A DNA stretch of 16,371 nucleotides, taken from the NCBI GenBank assembly GCA_900770225.1, contig CAAGJU010000263.1:1-16371 (forward strand), in the 5' to 3' direction. The position numbers were made by a program, and so were the translations under genes. Below the pieces are notes generated by a model. That model had not been told where the DNA came from and made no database searches. It saw only the letters and a list, made by a program, of their open reading frames with translations. This document shows, piece by piece, positions 7,171 through 13,597 of this stretch (position 1 is its first letter; every line of letters starts with the position of its first letter). This stretch comes from Lachnospiraceae bacterium. GTDB lineage: Bacteria > Bacillota > Clostridia > Lachnospirales > Lachnospiraceae.

Positions 7171-7254
7171 CATGCATGCCCTGCGGATGTTCGTTGTGCT
7201 TTTCACACATTCACCCGGTACAGAGGGCTCTGTTCATGTATGCCCTGCAAATGT
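7171..7254. repeat. 20-nt direct repeat in the regulator leader
   Basis: Bases 7171-7190 (CATGCATGCCCTGCGGATGT) and 7235-7254 match at 17 of 20 positions, 64 bases apart. One copy overlaps the upstream in-frame ATG codons of the regulator gene. The purpose is unknown. Confidence 0.5.
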
Positions 7255-7280
7255 GCACGCCGGTATCAGCACAGTGCATT

Positions 7281-7298
7281 TGTACAATATATTGCACA
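7281..7298. promoter_or_regulatory. Operator-like palindrome, site 1
   Basis: The 18-bp sequence TGTACAATATATTGCACA is a near-perfect palindrome with one mismatched pair. A related site lies at 7326-7343. The left arm (7286-7302) pairs with 7322-7338 at 16 of 17 positions, giving a symmetric two-site arrangement around the minus-strand -10. It is a candidate binding site for the divergent XRE-cupin regulator. Confidence 0.6.
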
Positions 7299-7312
7299 GA
7301 TCATTCGACTGC

Positions 7313-7341
7313 AGTATAGCAGATCTGTGCGATATATTGAA
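7313..7341 (-). promoter_or_regulatory. Predicted promoter of the XRE-cupin gene
   Basis: On the minus strand, -10 TATACT (7318-7313) lies 17 bases from a weak -35 TTCAAT (7341-7336). The start of transcription would fall near 7306, giving a leader of about 160 nt. The -10 sits between the arms of the 17-bp inverted repeat, so a bound repressor would block it. Confidence 0.45.
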
Positions 7342-7343
7342 CG
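7326..7343. promoter_or_regulatory. Operator-like palindrome, site 2
   Basis: TGTGCGATATATTGAACG matches the reverse complement of site 1 at 15 of 18 positions. The sites are centred 45 bp apart, close to a whole number of helical turns. It overlaps the -35 and spacer of the predicted minus-strand promoter. Confidence 0.5.
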
Positions 7344-7350
7344 GCTTAAA

Positions 7351-7397
7351 CGTGAATTATTTTCTTTTTCACATGGTCCATGAAGAAAAATAATCAC
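7351..7397. repeat. AT-rich imperfect inverted repeat
   Basis: GTGAATTATTTTCTT and AAGAAAAATAATCAC are complementary apart from single-base bulges, and the centre holds CATGG-t-CCATG. It lies between the two divergent promoters and may be another protein-binding site. Confidence 0.4.
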
Positions 7398-7527
7398 GAT
7401 CCTGCCATCTTCATACTGGAATATAAGTATAAAAATGTCGCGAATACCTGTATTTAAGCCTTTTCTGCGATATTCGGAACCAGGAGGAACCCATTCGTCT
7501 GACGGTACAGGCGGAGAAAAAAACATG

Positions 7528-7556
7528 TTGACATACTATACCGGCCGTGCTATAAC
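7528..7556 (+). promoter_or_regulatory. Strong sigma-A promoter for the aminotransferase transcript
   Basis: The -35 TTGACA (7528-7533) is a perfect match to the consensus, the spacer is exactly 17 bases, and the -10 TATAAC (7551-7556) matches five of six. Transcription would start near 7563 and give a leader of about 178 nt before the ATG at 7741. It is the best promoter in the window. Confidence 0.85.
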
Positions 7557-7562
7557 AAACTC

Positions 7563-7703
7563 GTGTTCAGGATATCGAACGAATCCGATGTTCGATAAAA
7601 CGGAGCACAGGACAATTTAGCTGTATGGCACAGCGGAACATATTTCAGAGACAAAGACGTCTTTTATGCAGGAATACTGCATGAAAGGCGTTTTTATTTT
7701 TTC
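7563..7703 (+). ncRNA. Structured leader RNA (possible attenuator or small RNA)
   Basis: From the predicted start near 7563, the leader holds a hairpin ATCGAAC (7574-7580)/GTTCGAT (7590-7596), a second GCTGT-atggc-ACAGC (7620-7634) and then a complete intrinsic terminator (7657-7703), all ahead of the aminotransferase ribosome site. No T-box motif or riboswitch class that I know was recognised. I found no upstream segment complementary to either terminator arm, so a classical antiterminator is not visible. It could be a premature-termination control or a small RNA of about 140 nt. Confidence 0.5.
7657..7703 (+). terminator. Intrinsic terminator inside the aminotransferase leader
   Basis: ACGTCTTTTATGCAG (7657-7671) and CTGCATGAAAGGCGT (7677-7691) form a 15-bp RNA stem with two G-U pairs and a 5-base loop. 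An A-tract precedes it and a T-rich tract (TTTTATTTTTTC) follows. The coding start is only 38 bases downstream, which suggests conditional readthrough. Confidence 0.8.
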
Positions 7704-7740
7704 AGGCGGTTACCGCCGGGACATTAAGGAGGACAAAGCA

Positions 7741-9102
7741 ATGGCATTACGTGATGATTTACCTGAGATTGTTACCAGCATTCCTGGACCGAAGACAAAG
7801 GAATTCCTGAAGAAGAGAGAAGAGAATGTTCCGAGAGCTCTCTGCGGAATGACTTATCCCGTTGTCATTGATCATGGCGAAGGCGCTATGTTCCAGGATA
7901 TCGATGGAAACAAGTTCCTTGACTGGATCGGCGGCGTAGGTGTTCTGAATATCGGATATTCCCGTCCGGAGCTTGTAAAAGCTGTTCAGGATCAGGCACC
8001 CAAGTATTTCCATGAGATCTTCAACATCGTAGGGCATGAAGGATATGTAGAGCTCGCTGAGGGCCTGAACAAGAAGATGCCCTGCCGCGGTGATCACAAT
8101 AAGACCTACTTCGCAAACTCCGGTGCTGAGTGCGATGAGAACGCAATCAAGATTGCAAAGGCTTACACCGGAAGAAAGAATGTCATCTGCTTCAGCGGTG
8201 CATTCCACGGCCGTACCAACCTGACCATGGCCCTGACAGCAAAGAAAGCTTTCTGCGAAGGCATGGGACCGTTCCCGGATGGCATTTACAGAGCACCGTA
8301 TCCTTATCTGTATCGTGCACCGAAGGGATACAGCAGAGAAGAAGCTATCAAGTACTACATCGACGGTATGTATCGTGTATTCGATGAGCTGACACCGGCC
8401 GATGAAGTTGCCTGCATGCTGGTTGAGCCGCTGCAGGGCGAAGGCGGATTCATTCCGGCTCCGATCGAATGGGTAAAAGCAATCCGTAAGATCTGCGATG
8501 ATAACGGTATCCTTCTTATTGCCGATGAGGTTCAGTGTGGTAACTGCCGTACCGGTAAGTATTTCGCATCTGAGTACTGGGCTGAGGCAGGCGCTGCTCC
8601 GGATATCATCACAACTGCGAAGTCTCTTGGCGGTGGTATGCCGATTTCCGCTATCACAGGCCGTGCAGAGGTTATGGATGCTGCAAAGCCCGGAACCATC
8701 GGCGGCACATACTGCGGCAACCCGGTTTCCTGCGCATCTGCTCTTGCAGCAATGAAGATCTACACTGAGGAAGACTACCCGGCAAAGGCACGTCACATCG
8801 GCGAGATGGTAACCGCAGGCTACAAGGAAATGCAGAAGAAGTATCCGGTGATCGGCGATATCCGCGGACTTGGCGCTATGATCGGTATCGAGTTCGTAAA
8901 GGATCCGGAGACCAAGGAGCCGGCTACCGAGCTGACACAGAAGGTTATCCAGAACGCACTTCACAAAGGACTTCTGATCGAGAACGCAGGTACAGCAAGC
9001 AACTGCGTACGTTTCCTGGCTCCGCTCTGCATGACAGATGAGCAGACCAAGAGAGGTCTCGAGATCTTCGACGAGTCCATCAAAGAGGCACTGGCTGAGT
9101 AA
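7741..9102 (+). CDS. gabT: 4-aminobutyrate-type class III aminotransferase
   Basis: This encodes a 453-residue PLP enzyme that moves the terminal amino group of an omega-amino acid to 2-oxoglutarate, yielding a semialdehyde. ATG 7741 follows AAGGAGG by eight bases. The PLP site is intact: Schiff-base K294 (TTAKSLGGG), D262 in LIADEVQ, and the SGAE phosphate-binding turn. R158 (FHGRT), E234 (EPLQGEGG) and R424 (NCVRFLAPL) match the carboxylate-handling residues of E. coli GabT, so an omega-amino acid is well supported. GABA is the favoured substrate; beta-alanine, 5-aminovalerate or taurine are possible. Family length is normal. It is preceded by a strong promoter and leader terminator, and followed by its own terminator. 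The gene symbol reflects family, not proven substrate. Confidence 0.9.
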   Translation: MALRDDLPEIVTSIPGPKTKEFLKKREENVPRALCGMTYPVVIDHGEGAMFQDIDGNKFLDWIGGVGVLNIGYSRPELVKAVQDQAPKYFHEIFNIVGHEGYVELAEGLNKKMPCRGDHNKTYFANSGAECDENAIKIAKAYTGRKNVICFSGAFHGRTNLTMALTAKKAFCEGMGPFPDGIYRAPYPYLYRAPKGYSREEAIKYYIDGMYRVFDELTPADEVACMLVEPLQGEGGFIPAPIEWVKAIRKICDDNGILLIADEVQCGNCRTGKYFASEYWAEAGAAPDIITTAKSLGGGMPISAITGRAEVMDAAKPGTIGGTYCGNPVSCASALAAMKIYTEEDYPAKARHIGEMVTAGYKEMQKKYPVIGDIRGLGAMIGIEFVKDPETKEPATELTQKVIQNALHKGLLIENAGTASNCVRFLAPLCMTDEQTKRGLEIFDESIKEALAE

Positions 9103-9197
9103 TAGATCCAGCCGGACATGATAAAAACAGATATCTGAGAGCCGGGTGCAGTCCCGCGCCAATGGCGGCGAAGAGTATCTGAGAAACTGCACTTTCG

Positions 9198-9239
9198 GGG
9201 TCCCTGTTTTCGCGGTCCGTGAAAGCAGGGACCCTTTTT
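9198..9239 (+). terminator. Rho-independent terminator after the aminotransferase
   Basis: GGGTCCCTGTTTTC (9198-9211) and GAAAGCAGGGACCC (9221-9234) form a 14-bp stem with one G-U pair and a 9-base loop, followed by five T. It lies about 95 bases past the stop. The kinase-like gene downstream therefore probably needs its own promoter or readthrough. Confidence 0.93.
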
Positions 9240-9245
9240 ATAAGC

Positions 9246-9272
9246 GTATAAGTCCGTCGCACCGCAGCACAG
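9246..9272. repeat. GTATAAGTCCG hairpin element, short form
   Basis: GTATAAGTCCGTCGC followed by GACTTAC gives a small stem TAAGTC/GACTTA. The same opening (GTATAAGTCCGACGC) starts the larger hairpin at 10275-10326. Confidence 0.4.
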
Positions 9273-9314
9273 ACTTACAGCTGTATTATTTACACATATA
9301 TGCAGGCTATCCAG

Positions 9315-9449
9315 AAATACAGATGCTTCCAACCCGCAACCATCCGCAGACGCCGGTGGTTGGCGAGTACGAGCGAAGCGATGGACGAGCTTACCACCGC
9401 TGCGTCGAGGACGAGCGAGAGCGTGTTGCGGGTGGAGGCATCTGTATTT
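9315..9449 (-). repeat. Large hairpin element, family A (minus orientation)
   Basis: Long outer arms at 9315-9340 and 9425-9449 are complementary over about 25 bp with one bulge and one G-U-type pair. The core (9343-9430) read on the minus strand aligns without gaps to 14880-14967 at about 70 of 88 positions. The outer arms of the two copies are unrelated in sequence yet each is self-complementary, which is strong evidence that the fold is what is conserved. The core contains GCGAAGC (9373-9379). It fills most of the gap before the kinase-like gene; no gene is supported here. Confidence 0.8.
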
Positions 9450-9502
9450 TGCAGTAAAGATGGAAGAAGAGCGGCGGAAACGCTGTTACAGGAGGAAAGA
9501 TC

Positions 9503-10099
9503 ATGGAGAAGGATCACCTGATAATAACGATCGGCTGCGAATACGGAGCCGGCGGTCCTCAGATCGGCAAGATGCTTTCACAGAAGCTGGGGATTGAATA
9601 CTATGACCGTGATCTGGTAGATAAGGTCGTTGATGAGCTCGGTGTAGACCGTGGGCTCGTCGAGAAAGCCGATCAGGAGACCGGTGTTCAGTACAGCTTC
9701 GAGACTTCGCTCGGACCGAGATACGCCAATCTGACAAACCGTGTTATTTACACACAGTCCATGGTTATTCACAAGATGGCAGAAAAATCATCCTGTGTCA
9801 TCATCGGACGCAGTGCCAACTTCCTGCTGAAAGACAGGGATGATGTGCTGAATTTCTTCATTTATGCACCGAAGGATGTGCGCGTACGCTCCATCATGGA
9901 GCAGAAGAAGGTGTCGGAGGAAGAGGCTAAGCAGATCATCGATTACAATGATGAGATGAATCATTCAAGGCACAAATATATCACGGGAACGTACAGAGGC
10001 GACCGCACACAGCGTGATCTTCTGATCGACAGCAGCCGTCTCGGATGGGACAAGACGACCAAGTACCTGCTCATGTACATAGAAATGCTGAATGAGTGA
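9503..10099 (+). CDS. Cytidylate kinase-like P-loop protein
   Basis: This encodes a 198-residue soluble protein of the cytidylate-kinase-like family (Cytidylate_kin2 type). AGGAGG lies just before ATG 9503. The N-terminus IITIGCEYGAGGPQIGKMLSQKLG is the nucleotide-binding loop; the family usually reads GREFGSGGREIGK, so C12 stands where Arg is common. YYDRDLVDKV and CVIIGRSANFLL follow as in relatives, and the last third (HKYITGTYRGDRTQRDLLIDSSRLGWDKT) fits the lid and C-terminal region. The physiological substrate of this subfamily is not established, and it should not be taken for the essential Cmk. It lies between the aminotransferase and the permease fusion, with hairpin elements on each side, so a shared operon is uncertain. 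Confidence 0.85.
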   Translation: MEKDHLIITIGCEYGAGGPQIGKMLSQKLGIEYYDRDLVDKVVDELGVDRGLVEKADQETGVQYSFETSLGPRYANLTNRVIYTQSMVIHKMAEKSSCVIIGRSANFLLKDRDDVLNFFIYAPKDVRVRSIMEQKKVSEEEAKQIIDYNDEMNHSRHKYITGTYRGDRTQRDLLIDSSRLGWDKTTKYLLMYIEMLNE

Positions 10100-10217
10100 G
10101 GCAGGAAACGGTTGCAGGAATGCATATCTTAGCAAGACAGCAAACAGCGGCAAGAGTAAGTAACAATCTGAGCCGAACGGCAACAATAATAGCGGCAACA
10201 GAATAAGGAACATTGAC
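10100..10217. other. Low-complexity spacer after the kinase-like gene
   Basis: An A-rich stretch with recurrent CGGCAA/CAACA words (for example ACGGCAACAATAATAGCGGC). No gene, promoter or RNA was recognised. Confidence 0.3.
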
Positions 10218-10268
10218 GAAGGCGTCAGAAAACGTATGAAGGGTTCATACGCTGTTTCTGACGCCTTC
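10218..10268 (+). terminator. Long hairpin, probable terminator of the kinase-like gene
   Basis: GAAGGCGTCAGAAA and its complement form a 14-bp outer stem, and CGTATGAA (10233-10240)/TTCATACG (10244-10251) an 8-bp inner stem with a GGG loop and a small internal bulge. The tail (CTTAGTGTATAAG) is not T-rich, so termination efficiency is doubtful. Confidence 0.5.
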
Positions 10269-10270
10269 CT

Positions 10271-10330
10271 TAGTGTATAAGTCCGACGCGAGAGCACATA
10301 GTGCGAAGCGGCGCGTAAACTTATACAGTA
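10271..10330. repeat. Three-tier hairpin element with GCGAAGC
   Basis: Outer arms TAGTGTATAAGT (10271-10282) and ACTTATACAGTA (10319-10330) pair at 11 of 12 positions. Inside are ACGCG/CGCGT and GCAC-ata-GTGC stems, then GCGAAGC (10303-10309). The AT-rich arms around a GC-rich core repeat the plan of the element at 3157-3341. It lies about 70 bases before the permease fusion gene. Confidence 0.6.
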
Positions 10331-10397
10331 CTGCAGTATCAATTTTAACATGAGGTTTGTGTAACTGACGACAGCCCTGCTGACAGGAGGACGTCAT

Positions 10398-13280
10398 ATG
10401 GAAAAACAACAATCGGAATTCAATAAAGTTTTCAGCGCGTGGGATATCCTTGTGATAGCTTTCGGCGCCATGATCGGATGGGGATGGGTTGTCTCCACCG
10501 GTGACTGGATCGAGAGAGGCGGCGTTATCGGCGCCATGCTCGGTTTCGTGATCGGCGGTATCATGATCTTCTTCATCGGCCTGACATACGCTGAGCTGAC
10601 ACCGGCCATGCCGGAGTGCGGTGGCGAGCATGTGTTCAGCTTCCGTGCCATGGGTGCGAACGGATCCTTCGTCTGCACCTGGGCAATCATCCTCGGTTAC
10701 GTCAGCGTCGTTTGTTTTGAGGCGTGCGCGCTTCCTACGATCATCACGTATCTCTGGCCGGCATTCCTGCAGGGCTATCTGTACACGGTAGCCGGTTTTG
10801 ATGTATACGCAACATGGCTCGCTGCAGCTATCGGCCTGTCTGTGCTGATCACCTGGATCAACATCCGCGGTGCGAAGACAGTAGCCATCATGCAGACGAT
10901 TCTCACCTGCATCATCGGCGGTGCTGGTATCCTGCTGATCGTCGGCTCTGCGATCAAGGGTGATCCTTCCAATCTGACGAGTCAGATGTTCCACGGCGAC
11001 AGCGGCAGCAGCATGGCAGTCAATGTCATCCGCGTAGCCATGATGAGCCCGTTCTACTTCATCGGATTTGACGTTATCCCGCAGGCGGCGGAGGAGATCA
11101 ACGTTCCTCTGAAAAAAATAGCGAAGATGCTTCTGCTTTCGATTATCCTCGCCGTTAGTTTTTACGCCCTGATCATCCTGGCTGTCGGCCTCGTGATGTC
11201 CCCGGAGCAGCTGGCTGCTTCGACGGATTCCGGCTCAGGTCTTGTAACGGCAGATGCGATGGCGCGGGTCTTCAACAGCAGTGTCATGGCGAAGGTGCTG
11301 ATCGTCGGCGGCCTCTGCGGTATCGTGACGAGCTGGAACTCCTTCCTGATCGGCGGAAGCCGCGCCCTGTATTCCATGGCGACATCCTACATGATCCCGG
11401 AGGCTTTCGGTAAGCTGCATCCGAAGTACAAGACCCCGACCAACGCGCTGCTTGTGATCGGCCTTCTGAGCTGCCTGGCACCGCTTCTCGGCAGAAAAAT
11501 GCTGACCTGGATCGTTGATGCCGGCAACCTGGCATGCTGCCTGGCCTACTGCATGGTTGCAATCTCGTTTGTCATTCTCCGTAAGAAAGAGCCGTACATG
11601 CCGAGACCTTACAAGGTAAAGCATTATAAATTTGTCGGCGCGATGGCGGTTCTCATGTCGGGATTCATGATCGTTATGTACATCATCCCCGGCACCGGCG
11701 CCACACTGGCTCCGATGGAATGGGCCATCGTCCTCGGCTGGGCTGCAATCGGTGTTATCTTCTATATTGCATGCAAGGCCAAATACGGTGAGAAGTTCGG
11801 CTCGATCAAGGTTGTTGCCAATGCTGAGCTCGATGCGGAATATGCGAAGGAGAGAGAGGCTGCGGCTACGATCGCAGCAGAAGAAGCCAAAGAGGAGAGC
11901 GGTACGGCACAGCCGGCAGCTCCTGCTGCAGGAGCGGCAGCAGCTGCATCACCTGTGACATCTGCTGTACCTTCCGGTGCAACGCCTGTGGCATCTGCCG
12001 TACCTTCCGGTGCAGCGCCTGTGGCTTCAGGCGTGGCAGCGGCAACGATGGAAGATGCCGAAGTGACAGCGGCACTCGACCGGATTTCCTCTGCGGCGAA
12101 GACCGGGACGACTACCAGAAAAGAAGATTTCAGCTACTTCCTGCCGGTCAACATTGTTTTTGGCCCCGGCAAGGTAAAACAGGTGGGCGCACTCGCCAGC
12201 CCTTACGGAAAGAAGGCACTGATCGTCACCGGACATTCGAGCGCGAAGAAGTCGGGACTGTATGACCGTGTAAACGACAACCTGAAGGCTGCCGGCATCG
12301 AGACCGCGCTGTATGACAAGGTCAGCCAGAACCCGCTCACCACGACGGCAATCGAGGGTGCGGAGATGGCAAAAGCAAACGGCTGCGATATGATCGTCGC
12401 GATCGGCGGCGGCTCCATTATGGATGCTGCCAAGGGCATGGCGTTCATGGCAGTTAATGATGGTGATATCAATGACTACATCTATAACCGGAAGTCCAGC
12501 GACAAGGCACTGCCGCTGATCCTGATCCCTACGACCTGCGGCACCGGTTCCGAGGGCAACGGCTTCGCTGTCCTGACGAACCCGGAGAACGGCGACAAGA
12601 AGTCGCTTCGCTGCCCGGCCATCGTCGCGAAGGCATCCATTGTCGATCCGGAGTGCATGATGACGATGCCGAAGAAGGTTCTCGCCTCGGTCGGCTTCGA
12701 TGCCCTCTGCCACTGCGTGGAGGCTTACACCGCGAACAACGCACAGCCGTTTACGGATGCACTGGCGCTGTATGCGATACCGATGATCCTGGAGAATCTC
12801 CCGAAGCTGTATCACGGCGAGGAGAGCATGGAAGCCTGGGAGCAGATGTCCATCGCCAGCACGATCGGCGGCATGGTCATCAATACAGCCGGCGTCACGC
12901 TTGCCCACGGCATGGAGCATCCGGTCAGCGGTCTGAAAAATGTTGTCCATGGCCAGGGACTGGCTGCTCTTGCACCTGTGGTTGTTGAGGCTACATGGAG
13001 CGGAAACCGGTACAAATGGGGACGTCTGGCCCGCATGATGGGCGGCTACACAGCCGAGGACTGCTCGGAGAAGGTTCGCACGTTCCTGCGTGACATCGAT
13101 CTGGAGATCAGTCTCTCCGACCTCGGCGTGGAAGAGAAGGATATCCCGTGGCTTGCTGAGAACTGTGTGAAGGTTTCCGCCGGAAATCTCGCGAATACGG
13201 CAGTACATATGGAGCAGTCGGATATTGAGGCACTTTACAGAAAAGCAATGTATCGCAGAAGCGATGAGAAGGCTTCCTGA
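10398..13280 (+). CDS. APC amino-acid permease fused to iron-containing alcohol dehydrogenase
   Basis: This encodes one unbroken 960-residue chain. AGGAGG precedes ATG 10398 by seven bases. Residues ~1-460 are an APC permease with about 12 transmembrane helices; TM1 holds FGAMIGWGWVVSTGDW, and PQAAEEINVPLKKI matches the APC cytoplasmic loop. Residues ~465-575 are a linker: first charged and helical, then Ala/Pro/Ser-rich with two 11-residue repeats (AVPSGATPVAS, AVPSGAAPVAS; 11964-12029). Residues ~577-947 are a full group III Fe-alcohol dehydrogenase with cofactor motif GGGSIMDAAK (670-679) and metal ligands D768, H772, H837 and H851. Twelve helices would place the enzyme in the cytoplasm. 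The dehydrogenase part is close to the free-standing protein at 13598-14752. The likely job is import of an amino acid plus reduction of its semialdehyde; the substrate is unproven. Confidence 0.93.
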   Translation: MEKQQSEFNKVFSAWDILVIAFGAMIGWGWVVSTGDWIERGGVIGAMLGFVIGGIMIFFIGLTYAELTPAMPECGGEHVFSFRAMGANGSFVCTWAIILGYVSVVCFEACALPTIITYLWPAFLQGYLYTVAGFDVYATWLAAAIGLSVLITWINIRGAKTVAIMQTILTCIIGGAGILLIVGSAIKGDPSNLTSQMFHGDSGSSMAVNVIRVAMMSPFYFIGFDVIPQAAEEINVPLKKIAKMLLLSIILAVSFYALIILAVGLVMSPEQLAASTDSGSGLVTADAMARVFNSSVMAKVLIVGGLCGIVTSWNSFLIGGSRALYSMATSYMIPEAFGKLHPKYKTPTNALLVIGLLSCLAPLLGRKMLTWIVDAGNLACCLAYCMVAISFVILRKKEPYMPRPYKVKHYKFVGAMAVLMSGFMIVMYIIPGTGATLAPMEWAIVLGWAAIGVIFYIACKAKYGEKFGSIKVVANAELDAEYAKEREAAATIAAEEAKEESGTAQPAAPAAGAAAAASPVTSAVPSGATPVASAVPSGAAPVASGVAAATMEDAEVTAALDRISSAAKTGTTTRKEDFSYFLPVNIVFGPGKVKQVGALASPYGKKALIVTGHSSAKKSGLYDRVNDNLKAAGIETALYDKVSQNPLTTTAIEGAEMAKANGCDMIVAIGGGSIMDAAKGMAFMAVNDGDINDYIYNRKSSDKALPLILIPTTCGTGSEGNGFAVLTNPENGDKKSLRCPAIVAKASIVDPECMMTMPKKVLASVGFDALCHCVEAYTANNAQPFTDALALYAIPMILENLPKLYHGEESMEAWEQMSIASTIGGMVINTAGVTLAHGMEHPVSGLKNVVHGQGLAALAPVVVEATWSGNRYKWGRLARMMGGYTAEDCSEKVRTFLRDIDLEISLSDLGVEEKDIPWLAENCVKVSAGNLANTAVHMEQSDIEALYRKAMYRRSDEKAS
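11964..12029 (+). repeat. 33-nt coding tandem repeat in the fusion linker
   Basis: Two 33-nt units (11964-11996, 11997-12029) encode AVPSGATPVAS and AVPSGAAPVAS. They lengthen the Ala/Pro-rich hinge between permease and dehydrogenase. Confidence 0.85.
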
Positions 13281-13356
13281 CGAATGCATCGCGGGAGCAA
13301 TGAAAAAGCTTCCTGACGAATGGTATCGCGGGAGCAATGAAAATGCTTCCTGACGA
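13249..13356 (+). repeat. 36-nt tandem repeat spanning the fusion stop codon
   Basis: Three units of about 36 nt (13249-13284, 13285-13320, 13321-13356) share the plan TATCGC..GAGCAATGA..GCTTCCTGACGA. The first unit encodes the last residues of the fusion (MYRRSDEKAS) and its TGA; the next two repeat that end beyond the stop. Confidence 0.85.
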
Positions 13357-13377
13357 TAAATGAACGGGTAAACAGCA

Positions 13378-13413
13378 CAGCTGTCTGACAGGGAAGATCC
13401 TGACAGGCAGCTG
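13378..13413 (+). terminator. Inverted repeat downstream of the fusion gene
   Basis: CAGCTGTCTGACAGG (13378-13392) and CCTGACAGGCAGCTG (13399-13413) pair at 13 of 15 positions around a 6-base loop. No good T-run follows, so this may be a weak terminator or a processing or stability hairpin between the fusion and the free dehydrogenase. Confidence 0.4.
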
Positions 13414-13456
13414 TCTGTGATTCTGAGAGTTTGTACAGCAGACGGGTGCGTAAAGT

Positions 13457-13523
13457 GTTCGGGTATTTTCTGAAGGTCATATACATAAAATAGTTCGGGA
13501 ATTTCCTGAATGACATATGTATA
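13457..13523. repeat. 31-nt degenerate direct repeat, 36-nt spacing
   Basis: GTTCGGGTATTTTCTGAAGG (from 13457) and GTTCGGGAATTTCCTGAATG (from 13493) continue into similar CATAT..ATA ends, matching at about 25 of 31 positions. The 36-base spacing equals the period of the tandem repeat 200 bases upstream. Confidence 0.6.
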
Positions 13524-13597
13524 CAGATGTCAGAGGCAGTTTTTCGAATGAAAGAAACATGATTAAAAATGATGAACAATACAGGAGGACAGCAGAA

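Noticed and set aside
6592..7383. Plus-strand frame opposite the XRE-cupin gene
   Set aside because: The minus strand encodes a recognisable HTH and cupin with a good start; the plus frame also overlaps the operators.
7435..7620. 61-residue frame upstream of the aminotransferase
   Set aside because: The best promoter in the window lies inside it and it has no placed ribosome site.
7563..7703. T-box or known riboswitch in the aminotransferase leader
   Set aside because: The T-box consensus and conserved cores of riboswitches I know were not found; only hairpins and a terminator are visible.
7759..9192. Long minus-strand frame opposite the aminotransferase
   Set aside because: It is Cys/Leu-rich antisense with no motifs; the plus strand has a clear GabT-type enzyme.
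12027..13337. Long minus-strand frame opposite the dehydrogenase domain
   Set aside because: Its translation is His/Arg-rich without motifs, and the opposite strand holds a dehydrogenase with every catalytic residue.
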